From Roseomonas fluvialis (GTDB taxonomy: Bacteria > Pseudomonadota > Alphaproteobacteria > Acetobacterales > Acetobacteraceae), in contig NZ_AP025637.1 of assembly GCF_022846615.1 (NCBI RefSeq), positions 4,799,001 through 4,863,000 of the forward strand: a stretch of DNA of 64,000 nucleotides, read 5' to 3'. The translations under genes and the position numbers were made by a program. The notes under the pieces were generated by a model. It searched no databases. It was given only the letters and a program-made list of their open reading frames with translations, and was not told the origin of the DNA. This document shows, piece after piece, positions 56,074-64,000 of this stretch (positions are counted from its first letter, which is position 1; the number at the start of each line of letters is the position of its first letter).

Positions 56074-57465
56074 ATGGACACCGTGACATCGCCCGCCGAT
56101 GCCGTCATCGCCGCCGTGCGCGCCTTCCTGGGCGATCGCCTCAGCACCAACGCCAGCGTGCGCGAACAGCATTCGCGCGGCGAGGACACCACCACGCCGA
56201 CCCTGCCCGACGCCGTCGCCTTCGTGGAAACGACCGAGGAAGTCAGCCGCATCCTCGCGCTGTGCCACCAGCATGGCGTGGCGGTGACGCCCTTCGGCGC
56301 CGGCACCTCGCTGGAAGGGCATGTGAACCCGGTGCGCGCGGGTATCTCGCTCGACCTGTCGCGCATGAAGGCGGTGCTGGAATTGAACGAGGAGGACATG
56401 GACGTCCTCATCGAACCGGGTGTGACGCGCCAGGAGCTGAACGCCTTCCTGCGCGACAAGGGGCTGTTCTTCCCGGTCGATCCCGGAAGCCACGCCAGCA
56501 TCGGCGGCATGTGCGCGACGCGTGCCTCGGGCACCAACGCGGTCCGCTACGGCACCATCCGCGAGAACGTGCTGGGCCTGGAAGTCGTGCTGGCCGATGG
56601 GCGCGTGATCGAAACCGGCGGCCGCACGCGCAAGGCATCGAACGGCTACGACCTGACGAGGCTGTTCATCGGTTCCGAGGGCACGCTCGGCGTCATCACC
56701 AAGGTGCGCCTGCGCCTGCACGGCATTCCGGAAGCCATGTCGGCCGCGGTGTGCCAGTTCTCCACCCTGGCGGCGGCGGTCGAGACCGTCATCACCGTCA
56801 TGCAGACCGGCATCCCCGTCGCGCGCATCGAATTGCTCGATGAGGACCAGATGGAGGCCTGCATCCGCTATTCGAAGCTGGAAGGCTTCGCACCACTGAC
56901 CACGCTGTTCCTGGAATTCCACGGCAGCGAGGCCTCGGTGAAGGAACAGGCGGAATCGGTCGAGGCGATCGCCACCGATCTCGGTGCGCAGGGCTTCACC
57001 TGGGCGACGGATGCGGAATCACGCAACCGGCTTTGGCAGGCGCGCCACGATGCCTATTGGGCGGCGGTGGCGCTGAAGCCCGGACACCGGGGCATCACCA
57101 CCGATGTCTGCGTGCCGATCTCGCGCCTGGCGGAAGCGGTGGTGCAGGCGAAGGAGACGGCGCTCGCCTCGGGCCTCACTTCCTGCATCGTAGGCCATGT
57201 CGGCGACGGCAACTTCCACTGCCTGATCCTGTTTCCGGAAGGCGACCAGGAGGGCCTGGAACGCGCCTGGGCGCTGGATCGCGCCATCGTCGCGCAGGGG
57301 CTCGCCCTGGGCGGCACCTGTTCCGGGGAGCACGGCATCGGCATGGGCAAGCGCGAATTCCTCGAACAGGAACACGGGCCGGAAGCGCTGGCGGTGATGC
57401 GCAGCGTGAAGGTCGCGCTCGACCCGCGCGGCATCATGAATCCCGGCAAGATGTTCAGGAACTGA
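56074..57465 (+). CDS. FAD-linked oxidase, GlcD/D-lactate dehydrogenase-like
   Basis: 463 aa. FAD-binding PCMH-type domain with VTPFGAGTSLEGHVNPV and SIGGMCATRASGTNAVRYG, and a C-terminal domain with VGHVGDGNFHCLILFP, the metal-binding HGD-x-N-x-H, and GGTCSGEHGIGMGKREF. Oxidises a 2-hydroxyacid such as D-lactate or glycolate; partner Fe-S subunits are absent, so it is the single-subunit cytochrome-type or FAD-only form. Confidence 0.93.
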   Translation: MDTVTSPADAVIAAVRAFLGDRLSTNASVREQHSRGEDTTTPTLPDAVAFVETTEEVSRILALCHQHGVAVTPFGAGTSLEGHVNPVRAGISLDLSRMKAVLELNEEDMDVLIEPGVTRQELNAFLRDKGLFFPVDPGSHASIGGMCATRASGTNAVRYGTIRENVLGLEVVLADGRVIETGGRTRKASNGYDLTRLFIGSEGTLGVITKVRLRLHGIPEAMSAAVCQFSTLAAAVETVITVMQTGIPVARIELLDEDQMEACIRYSKLEGFAPLTTLFLEFHGSEASVKEQAESVEAIATDLGAQGFTWATDAESRNRLWQARHDAYWAAVALKPGHRGITTDVCVPISRLAEAVVQAKETALASGLTSCIVGHVGDGNFHCLILFPEGDQEGLERAWALDRAIVAQGLALGGTCSGEHGIGMGKREFLEQEHGPEALAVMRSVKVALDPRGIMNPGKMFRN

Positions 57466-57469
57466 CGGG

Positions 57470-58651
57470 TTGGACCTGCTCGGGCTGTCCGTCCTGGCGC
57501 TCGCGCTCGGCCATGTCTTCTCCAACGCCGTACGCACGGTGCCAGCGATGGCGGCCGACGTGCTGCAGCGCGACCTCGGCCTTTCGGCAGAGGGCCTCGG
57601 CGCGCTGACCGGCGCCTTTCCCGCCGCCTTCGCGCTGGCCATGCTGCCGGTGGGCGTGGCGCTCGACCGCTACGGCGTGAAGCGCACGGCGCTGGCATTG
57701 TTGGGCGTGGCCGCTGTCGGCTCGCTGCTGGGGGCAGTCGCCAGCGGGCCGTGGTCGATGCTGGCGGCGCAGGTGGTGCTGGGGGTGGGGTGTTCGGGGA
57801 TGCTGATGTGCCCCATCACCTATGCCGCCAAGAACCTGCCGCCGCAGAAATTCGGGCTGTGGGGCGGGGTGATCCAGGCCTTCGGCAATACCGGGATGCT
57901 GCTGTCGGCCAGCCCGCTGGCGCTGCTGGTGGACCACGCCGGCTGGCGCGCGGGGTATGTGGCCTGCGCCGTGCTCGCCCTCGGTGCGCTGGTGGCGGTG
58001 GCGGCGATCGTGCGCGACACGCAGGCACCGGCGCAGGCACGGCGCAGCGTCGCGGAGGATGCGCGCGACGTGATTGCGCTCGCACTCTCGCGTGAGATCC
58101 GCGGGCCGGTGGTGATCGCCTTCGCATCCTTCGCCGCGGTGCTCGGCGTGCGCGGCCTGTGGGGCGGGCCGTGGCTGATGGAGGTCAAGGGCCTGCCGCG
58201 CGTCGAGGCCGGCCATGTGCTGCTGGCCTGCACCATCGCGCTGATCATCGGCCCGGCCGTGGCGGGGCTGCTGGAACGCCGCTTCCAGCAGCACCGGCGT
58301 GGGTTGTTGGTGGCGGGGCACCTGGGTGGCGCGGCGATGATCTCCCTGATGGTGCTGGGTGGGGCGCTGGGCTGGGGTGTCGCGGCGGATGCGCTGCTGC
58401 TGGCGGGCTTCGGGCTGCTGATCTCGCTGCAGGTGATCTGCTTCGCGCTAGTGCGCGCAGCCGTGCCGCCGGAACGCGTGGGGCGCGCGCTGTCGGCGAT
58501 GAACATATCCTTCTTCGGGGGGGCGGCGGTGCTGCAGGCCGCCTCCGGCGCGGCGGCCGCGGCGGGCGGCATCGGCGCTGCGCTGATGGTCTTCGCGGTG
58601 GCGCTGGTGGCCTGCACCCTGGCCTTCCTGCGCATGCCCGGCCCGCGCTGA
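57470..58651 (+). CDS. MFS transporter
   Basis: 393 aa, twelve hydrophobic segments, starting at a TTG four bases after the FAD oxidase stop (likely same operon). It shows GVALDRYGVKRTALALLG (loop 2-3 motif). Substrate may be related to the hydroxyacid substrate of the oxidase, an inference from adjacency only. Confidence 0.9.
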   Translation: MDLLGLSVLALALGHVFSNAVRTVPAMAADVLQRDLGLSAEGLGALTGAFPAAFALAMLPVGVALDRYGVKRTALALLGVAAVGSLLGAVASGPWSMLAAQVVLGVGCSGMLMCPITYAAKNLPPQKFGLWGGVIQAFGNTGMLLSASPLALLVDHAGWRAGYVACAVLALGALVAVAAIVRDTQAPAQARRSVAEDARDVIALALSREIRGPVVIAFASFAAVLGVRGLWGGPWLMEVKGLPRVEAGHVLLACTIALIIGPAVAGLLERRFQQHRRGLLVAGHLGGAAMISLMVLGGALGWGVAADALLLAGFGLLISLQVICFALVRAAVPPERVGRALSAMNISFFGGAAVLQAASGAAAAAGGIGAALMVFAVALVACTLAFLRMPGPR

Positions 58652-58693
58652 CCTTCAACCGCCCTGCGATTGCCGCTAATGTCACGCCTGAGT

Positions 58694-58833
58694 GCCTGTT
58701 TGATGAGTCCGGCACCGGCCCGCACCCCCCACCCGGCCACCCACGTCAGTATCCTGGAATGGGTGGTCGGGGTGGGGGTGCGGGCCGGTGCCGGACCTTG
58801 AGATTGCGCCGAAAGGCGCATTCTCAAACAGAC
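58694..58833. repeat. GC-rich inverted-repeat element, copy B
   Basis: Core arms 58708-58743 and 58760-58795, loop CGTCAGTATCCTGGAA, side hairpin TGCGCC-gaaa-GGCGCA at 58805-58820, and outer arms GCCTGTTTGA / TCAAACAGAC at 58694 and 58824. Homologous to 30462-30599, but with the loop word (reads CCAGGATACTG on the reverse strand) turned round relative to the side hairpin. Located between the MFS gene and the UspA gene. Confidence 0.88.
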
Positions 58834-58850
58834 ACTGAGGGAGCCCACGC

Positions 58851-59684
58851 ATGATCCGCAGCATCCTGGTCGCGCTGGACGATACCGAGGGCGCGCAGCG
58901 CGCCCGCGATCTCGCGATCGACCTCTCGCGCCGCACCGGCGCGGCGCTGACCGCCGCGACCGTGCTCGACTGGCCGCATGTGCGCGACGAGCACGAGGCG
59001 GTGCCCGCCGGTGCCGCCGCCTTCAAGGAACGGCGCGACGCCGCGCGCGCCAAGCGCGCCGAGGAGGAGGCCGACACCGCCTTCGCCGCCTGCACCGCCG
59101 CCGCGGGGGACGCCGCATTCACCCGGCTTCGCCTGACCGACTCGCCCGAACCCGCCTTGCTCGCGGCCGGTGCGGCGCACGACATCATCGTGCTTGGCCG
59201 CGATTCGACGCTGGGGCTCCAGGACTGCCCCGATGGCCTGGCGCCGGTCATCGAGGCGCTGCTGCACGAAGGTGCGCGCCCGCTGCTGGTGGTGCCGCCC
59301 GGCCCGCCGGTCGCGGGCGGCGGCGTGCTGGTCGGTTATGACGGATCGATCCCGGCGATGCGGGCCATCCAGCTTTTCGCGCTGCTGGGCCTGGCCGGGG
59401 AGATGCCGGTCAGGGTGCTGTCGGTCGCCGAGACGCGGGCCGAGGCGCAGCGCATGGCCGACGAAGCGGCCGGTTACCTGCGCGCCCACGACGTCGCGGC
59501 CGAGGCGCTGGCTGTGGAAGGCGCGCGCCCGGTCGATGCGCTGCTCACGGAGGCGGCCGCCATGCCCGCGGCACTGCTGGTAATGGGCGCCTTCGAGCAC
59601 ACCGGCCTGCGCACCCTTTTCACCGGTTCCGCCACGCGGCGCCTGCTGCATGCCGCCCCCTGCCCGGTCTTCGTGGCGCACTGA
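58851..59684 (+). CDS. universal stress protein, two UspA domains
   Basis: 277 aa. Two Usp folds in tandem: domain 1 from ILVALDDTEGAQRARDLA, domain 2 from GVLVGYDGSIPAMRAIQLF. Domain 2 has the VMGAFEHTG and GSATRRLLHAAPCPVFVAH nucleotide-binding ending (G-x2-G-x9-G-S type); in domain 1 it is weaker (ILVALDDT; V-L-G-R-D). General stress role. Starts 18 bases after the repeat element. Confidence 0.9.
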   Translation: MIRSILVALDDTEGAQRARDLAIDLSRRTGAALTAATVLDWPHVRDEHEAVPAGAAAFKERRDAARAKRAEEEADTAFAACTAAAGDAAFTRLRLTDSPEPALLAAGAAHDIIVLGRDSTLGLQDCPDGLAPVIEALLHEGARPLLVVPPGPPVAGGGVLVGYDGSIPAMRAIQLFALLGLAGEMPVRVLSVAETRAEAQRMADEAAGYLRAHDVAAEALAVEGARPVDALLTEAAAMPAALLVMGAFEHTGLRTLFTGSATRRLLHAAPCPVFVAH

Positions 59685-59777
59685 CCCCGCGCCTGGCGGC
59701 GCGGCGCCATGTGCTGCGCGCATGGTTCACCGTAACATTGCTTGACGTGTCATGCTGCAACGCGACATGAGCCTGTG

Positions 59778-60971
59778 ATGAACGCCCTCGCTTCGTTGCG
59801 CGCCCTGGCGGGCGCGGCCATGGCCCTGCTTGTCGCAACGGTTCCCGCCGCAGCGCAGTTCGGCCCGCAGGGCCCGCCCGCGGTCGGCGTGCAGGTGGCC
59901 GAGCGCCGCCCCATCACCGAGACGATCGAATTCGTCGGCCGGGTCGAGGCGACCGACCGCGTGAACATCCGCGCCCGCGTCACTGGCTTCCTGGAACAGC
60001 GCCTGTTCCGCGAGGGCGGCGACGTGCGCGAGGGCGAGGTGCTCTACCGGATCGAACGCGCCCCCTTCGAGGCGCAGGTGGAGCAGGCGCGCGCCAACCT
60101 GGCCGGGGCCAATGCCACGCTCGAGAATGCGCGCGTGGCGTTGGCGCGCGCGCGCGAGCTGCGGCAGTCGGGCACCGGGACGCAGGTTGCGCTGGACAAT
60201 GCCCTGGCGCTGGAGCGCACCGCGGGCGCCAACGTCCTGGCCGCCGAGGCGGCGGTGCGCGTGGCGCAGATCAACCTCGGCTACACCGAGATCACGGCAC
60301 CGATCGCCGGCCAGATCGGCCGTTCGGTGCTGGCGGTCGGCAACGTGGTGGGGCCGGATGCCGGCACGCTGTCCACCATCGTCAGCCAGGACCCGATGCG
60401 CGTGGCCTTTGCGGTCAGCCAGCGCACCGCGCTCGAGTTGCGCAACCGGTTCGAGGGGCGCGGCGGGCCGGCCGCCGTGCTGGTGCGCATCCGCACCACC
60501 GACGGGCGGAACTTCCCCGAGACCGGCCGGATCGACTTCGTGGACAACCAGATCGACCGCAACACCGACACGATCCTGGTGCGCGCGCTGATCGCGAACC
60601 CCATCCGGCAGGTGGACGGCCAGGCATCCTCCGTCTCCCCGCGCGAGCTGGTGGACGGGCAGTTCGTCAGCGTCACGGTCGAGGGTGCCGAACCGGTCAT
60701 GGCCATCACCCTGCCGCGCGCGGCCGTGCTGCAGGACCAGCAGGGCGCCTTCGTCTTCGTGGTGGGCGAGGGGAATGTCGCGACGCGGCGCAACGTGACG
60801 CTGGGGCGTTCCACTCCCGAACGCGCGGTGATCGAGGGCGGGCTGCAGGGCGGCGAGACGGTGGTGGTGGAAGGGCTGCAGCGCGTGCGGCCCGGGCAGC
60901 CGGTGAACCCGGCGCCGGTGGATGCACCCGCGCCGCCACGGCCCGCGCCGCAGCCGCCGGGCCGGGGCTGA
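59778..60971 (+). CDS. RND efflux periplasmic adaptor (membrane fusion protein)
   Basis: 397 aa. Signal peptide ends AAAQ (about 26). Then the adaptor domains: barrel VGRVEATDRVNIRARVTGFLEQRLF, coiled-coil hairpin 90-165, lipoyl half EITAPIAGQIGRS, beta-barrel and the membrane-proximal region, and a Pro-rich tail. No lipobox. Six bases before the permease, so one operon; no outer-membrane factor seen before the window ends. Confidence 0.93.
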   Translation: MNALASLRALAGAAMALLVATVPAAAQFGPQGPPAVGVQVAERRPITETIEFVGRVEATDRVNIRARVTGFLEQRLFREGGDVREGEVLYRIERAPFEAQVEQARANLAGANATLENARVALARARELRQSGTGTQVALDNALALERTAGANVLAAEAAVRVAQINLGYTEITAPIAGQIGRSVLAVGNVVGPDAGTLSTIVSQDPMRVAFAVSQRTALELRNRFEGRGGPAAVLVRIRTTDGRNFPETGRIDFVDNQIDRNTDTILVRALIANPIRQVDGQASSVSPRELVDGQFVSVTVEGAEPVMAITLPRAAVLQDQQGAFVFVVGEGNVATRRNVTLGRSTPERAVIEGGLQGGETVVVEGLQRVRPGQPVNPAPVDAPAPPRPAPQPPGRG

Positions 60972-60977
60972 TCGCGC

Positions 60978-63900
60978 GTGTTCTCCGCCCTTTTCGTCGA
61001 CCGCCCGCGCTTCGCCATCGTCATCGCCATCGTCACCGCGCTGGCCGGCGCAATGGCCATGCTGCGCATTCCGGTCAGCCAGTTGCCGGACATCGTGCCG
61101 CCGCAGGTTTCGGTCACCACACGCTTCCCCGGCGCCTCGGCCACCGTGATCGAGCAGACCGTGGCGCAGGTGATCGAAGCCAGCGTGAACGGCGTGGACC
61201 GCATGATCTACATGCGGTCGAACAGCGCCAATGACGGCTCCTACAGCCTCAACGTCTCCTTCCAGCTGGGCACCAACCCGGACCTCGCGACCGTCAACGT
61301 GAACAACCGCGTGCAGGCGGCACTGGCGCGCCTGCCGCAGGAGGTGCAGCGCCAGGGTGTGACGGTGCGCAAGCAGTCCTCGGCGGTGCTACAGTTCATC
61401 TTCCTCTATTCGGAGTCCGGCGCGCAGACGCCGATCTTCCTGTCGAACTACGCGACCATCAACATCGTCGACCGCCTGGCGCGCGTGCAGGGCGTGGGCC
61501 AGGTGAGCCTGTTCGGCGCGATGGATTATTCCATGCGCATCTGGTTCGAGGTGGACCGGCTGATCAGCCTCAACCTCACGCCATCCGACGTGGTGGCGGC
61601 GATCCAGGCGCAGAACGTGCAGGCGCCGGTCGGGAGGCTGGGCGGGCGGCCGGTGCCCGACGACCAGCAGTTCCAGATCAACCTCGAGACCCGCGGGCGG
61701 CTTTCCACGCCCGAGGAATTCGGCGAGATCCTGATCCGCGCCAATGCCGACGGGTCTGTGCTGCGGGTCCGCGACGTGGCGCGCGTGGAACTCGGCGCGG
61801 CCAGCATGGATACGGAAAGTCGCTTCGACGGCAAGCCGGCCGTGACCATGGGCGTCTATCTCCAGCCTGGCGCCAATGCCGTGACGGCGGCGGAGAATGT
61901 GCGCCGCGCGCTGAATGAGATGCGCACGCGCTACCCCGAGGGCATGGACCACCGCATCTTCTTCGACACCTCCGATTTCGTGAACGACACGATCAAGGAA
62001 GTGATCAAGACGCTGGTCGAGGCCTTCATCCTGGTGGTCATCGTGGTGTTCCTGTTCCTGGGGAACATGCGCGCCACCATCATCCCGACCGTGGCGGTGC
62101 CGGTCAGCCTGATCGGGTCCTTCGTGATCCTGCTGGCACTCGGCTATTCGGCGAACACGATCTCGCTGCTGGCCATGGTGCTGGCGATCGGCATCGTGGT
62201 CGACGACGCCATCGTGGTGGTCGAGAACGTCGAGCGCGTGATGGAGGAGGAACCCCACCTCACGCCCGCGGAAGCCACCAAGAAGGCGATGTCGCAGATC
62301 ACCGCGCCGATCATCGCGATCACGCTGGTGCTGCTGTCGGTCTTCGTGCCGATCGGCTTCATCCCGGGCCTGTCGGGCGAGCTGTTCCGCCAGTTCGCGG
62401 TGACCATCAGCGCCGCCATGGTGATCAGCGCGATCAATGCGCTCACACTCTCGCCGGCCTTGTGCGCGGTGTTCCTGCGCCCGCACGTCCATGCCGGCGG
62501 GCATCGGCCAGGCATCATGGGGCGCTGGCTGCGCGGCATCGACTGGGTGCGCGACCGCTACGCCGGCGTGGTGACGCGCCTGGTGCGCGTGTCGGTGCTC
62601 TCGCTGGTCCTGACCGGCGGGTTCTTCCTCGGCATCTGGCAGATGTCCAAGATTACGCCGTCGGGCTTCCTGCCGCAGGAGGACCAGGGCGCCTTCTTCG
62701 TGCAGGTGCAGTTGCCGCAGGGCGCGTCGGTCTCCCGCACCCGGGAGGCGGTGGTGCAGGTCGAGGAGATCCTGAAGGGCATTCCGTCGGTGCAGGGGAC
62801 GCTCGCGATCGTCGGCTTCTCGCTGATCGATGGCGGGGCGCAGTCCAATTCCGCCTTCCTGGTGGCGCGGCTGAAGCCCTTTGCCGACCGCACGACGGCC
62901 GCGATGTCGGTGCAGGCGGCGATCGGGCGCGTCTTCGGCGAAGGCCAGGCGGTGCGCACGGCGAATGTCTTTGCCTTCAACCTGCCGCCGATCATCGGCC
63001 TGGGGACCGGCGGCGGCTTCGAATACATCCTGCAGGACTACGAGGGACGCCCGCCGGCGGAACTGGGTGCCGCGATGCTCGGGCTGATCGTCGCGGCCAA
63101 CCAGGACCCGCGGCTGACGGCGGTGTTCTCCACCTTCAACGCGACCAACCCGACGCTGTTCCTCGACCTGGATCGTGAGAAGGCGCAGGCGCTGGGCCTG
63201 CGCATCTCGGACGTGTTCACCGCGCTGCAGGCCACGCTGGGCGGCTTCTACGTCAACGACTTCAACCTGTTCGGCCGCACCTGGCAGGTGAACCTGCAGG
63301 CCGAGGCCGCCGACCGGCGCGACATCGACAGCATCTGGCGCATCCATGTCCGCAACGCGCGCGGCGAGATGGTGCCGCTGCGCGCGATCGCCGACGTGCA
63401 GACGCGCATCGGGCCGCAGACCATCTTCCGCTACAACAACTACCGCGCCATCTCGATCAACGGTGCGCCGCGGCCGGGCATCTCCTCGGGCGATGCGCTG
63501 GCGGCGATGGAGACGCTCTCGGCCCGCGTGCTGCCGCCGGGCTACGGCTATGAATGGACGGGCACGGCCTACCAGGAGAAGCTCGCCTCGGGGCAGACGG
63601 TCTACATTCTCGCGCTCGCGGTGATGTTCGCCTACCTGTTCCTGGTCGCGCTGTATGAATCCTGGATCATCCCGGTGCCGGTGCTGCTGTCGGTGGCAGT
63701 GGGCGTGCTGGCCGCCTTCGGCGCGCTGTGGGTGGCGCAGATGCCGCTGGATATCTATGCGCAGATCGGCCTGGTGGTGCTGATCGCACTGGCCGCCAAG
63801 AACGGCATCCTGATCGTGGAATTCGCCAAGGAGAAACGCGAGGAAGGGCTGTCCATCCGCGATGCTGCCATCATGGGCGCGCGGCTGCGCTTCCGCGCGG

Positions 63901-64000
63901 TGATGATGACCTCGATCGCCTTCATCCTGGGGTTGGTGCCGCTGGTGTTTGCCTCGGGCGCGGCCATGATGTCCCGCCGCGCGGTGGGCACGGCGGTGTT
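60978..64000 (+). CDS. RND efflux permease, HAE1 family (3' end outside window)
   Basis: About 1007 codons visible from the GTG at 60978; the usual length is 1030-1060 aa, so the last few dozen are missing. The N-terminal [10 protein letters not shown] matches the AcrB opening; [12 protein letters not shown], the TM4 proton-relay acids in [21 protein letters not shown] and the repeated TM10-11 segment ([15 protein letters not shown]) are present. Drug or solvent efflux is likely. Confidence 0.95.
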   Translation, partial: MFSALFVDRPRFAIVIAIVTALAGAMAMLRIPVSQLPDIVPPQVSVTTRFPGASATVIEQTVAQVIEASVNGVDRMIYMRSNSANDGSYSLNVSFQLGTNPDLATVNVNNRVQAALARLPQEVQRQGVTVRKQSSAVLQFIFLYSESGAQTPIFLSNYATINIVDRLARVQGVGQVSLFGAMDYSMRIWFEVDRLISLNLTPSDVVAAIQAQNVQAPVGRLGGRPVPDDQQFQINLETRGRLSTPEEFGEILIRANADGSVLRVRDVARVELGAASMDTESRFDGKPAVTMGVYLQPGANAVTAAENVRRALNEMRTRYPEGMDHRIFFDTSDFVNDTIKEVIKTLVEAFILVVIVVFLFLGNMRATIIPTVAVPVSLIGSFVILLALGYSANTISLLAMVLAIGIVVDDAIVVVENVERVMEEEPHLTPAEATKKAMSQITAPIIAITLVLLSVFVPIGFIPGLSGELFRQFAVTISAAMVISAINALTLSPALCAVFLRPHVHAGGHRPGIMGRWLRGIDWVRDRYAGVVTRLVRVSVLSLVLTGGFFLGIWQMSKITPSGFLPQEDQGAFFVQVQLPQGASVSRTREAVVQVEEILKGIPSVQGTLAIVGFSLIDGGAQSNSAFLVARLKPFADRTTAAMSVQAAIGRVFGEGQAVRTANVFAFNLPPIIGLGTGGGFEYILQDYEGRPPAELGAAMLGLIVAANQDPRLTAVFSTFNATNPTLFLDLDREKAQALGLRISDVFTALQATLGGFYVNDFNLFGRTWQVNLQAEAADRRDIDSIWRIHVRNARGEMVPLRAIADVQTRIGPQTIFRYNNYRAISINGAPRPGISSGDALAAMETLSARVLPPGYGYEWTGTAYQEKLASGQTVYILALAVMFAYLFLVALYESWIIPVPVLLSVAVGVLAAFGALWVAQMPLDIYAQIGLVVLIALAAKNGILIVEFAKEKREEGLSIRDAAIMGARLRFRAVMMTSIAFILGLVPLVFASGAAMMSRRAVGTAV

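Noticed and set aside
61389..63347. A 652-aa reverse frame inside the RND permease
   Set aside because: It mirrors the permease and has no recognisable protein features.

Overview
The window is very G+C-rich chromosomal DNA (about 70 % by eye) with tightly packed genes, many GTG and TTG starts, and many neighbouring genes that share 4 bases (ATGA or GTGA). The gene set points to an alphaproteobacterium, most likely Acetobacteraceae of the Roseomonas type: a Bug/TctC-type receptor, a BKACE-family enzyme, a large NAD-specific glutamate dehydrogenase, rho next to hemJ, and an alpha-2-macroglobulin/PbpC pair. The genus is inference. No rRNA, tRNA, CRISPR array, prophage or transposase gene was seen. 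Most of the window looks like stable chromosome with short intergenic repeats.

Layout. 0-7.3 kb: 5'-truncated alpha-2-macroglobulin and penicillin-binding protein 1C, separated by a 200-bp inverted repeat. 7.3-10.6 kb: azlCD exporter, recX, small secreted proteins, a GlcG-like protein. 10.8-13 kb: argD-argF (arginine synthesis). 13.3-20.2 kb: chemoreceptor, Hsp33, lipoproteins, RidA, NudC, an HD hydrolase and an unknown protein with an internal duplication. 20.2-23 kb: rho, whose 3' end is followed by 61-bp tandem copies, then hemJ and a DUF1330 gene. 23-30.4 kb: TctC receptor, esterase, an overlapping operon of an unknown 586-aa protein, a DUF2272 lipoprotein and an old-yellow-enzyme, and an RraA-like aldolase. 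30.6-35.3 kb: methyltransferase, GloB, GST, DUF985 cupin, an orphan amino-acid receptor, an SDR. 35.3-38.4 kb: a copper operon copA-cueR-copZ with a recognisable CueR-type operator. 38.5-40.4 kb: three tandem paralogues, the third fused to a trypsin-like protease. 40.5-47.6 kb: a deaminase-like orphan, exonuclease, MFS, BKACE enzyme, DUF1203, DUF4394, OmpA-like protein and a JmjC oxygenase. 47.7-57.5 kb: NAD-glutamate dehydrogenase, HflX, thioesterase, HpcH/HpaI aldolase, a DDAH-like hydrolase and a GlcD-like oxidase. 57.5-64 kb: MFS, UspA, and an RND efflux pair whose permease runs off the right edge.

The most interesting material is (i) the deaminase-like protein at 40536-41081 with HSE and PC-x8-C motifs, (ii) the triplicated small domain at 38463-40442 ending in a protease fusion, (iii) several short repeat families: a 108-bp CTAG-bounded element in two opposite-facing copies, two large GC-rich inverted-repeat elements with inverted loops, the inverted repeat in front of pbpC, and the 61-bp rho-terminal repeat. 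All functional calls come from motif reading; no search was run.
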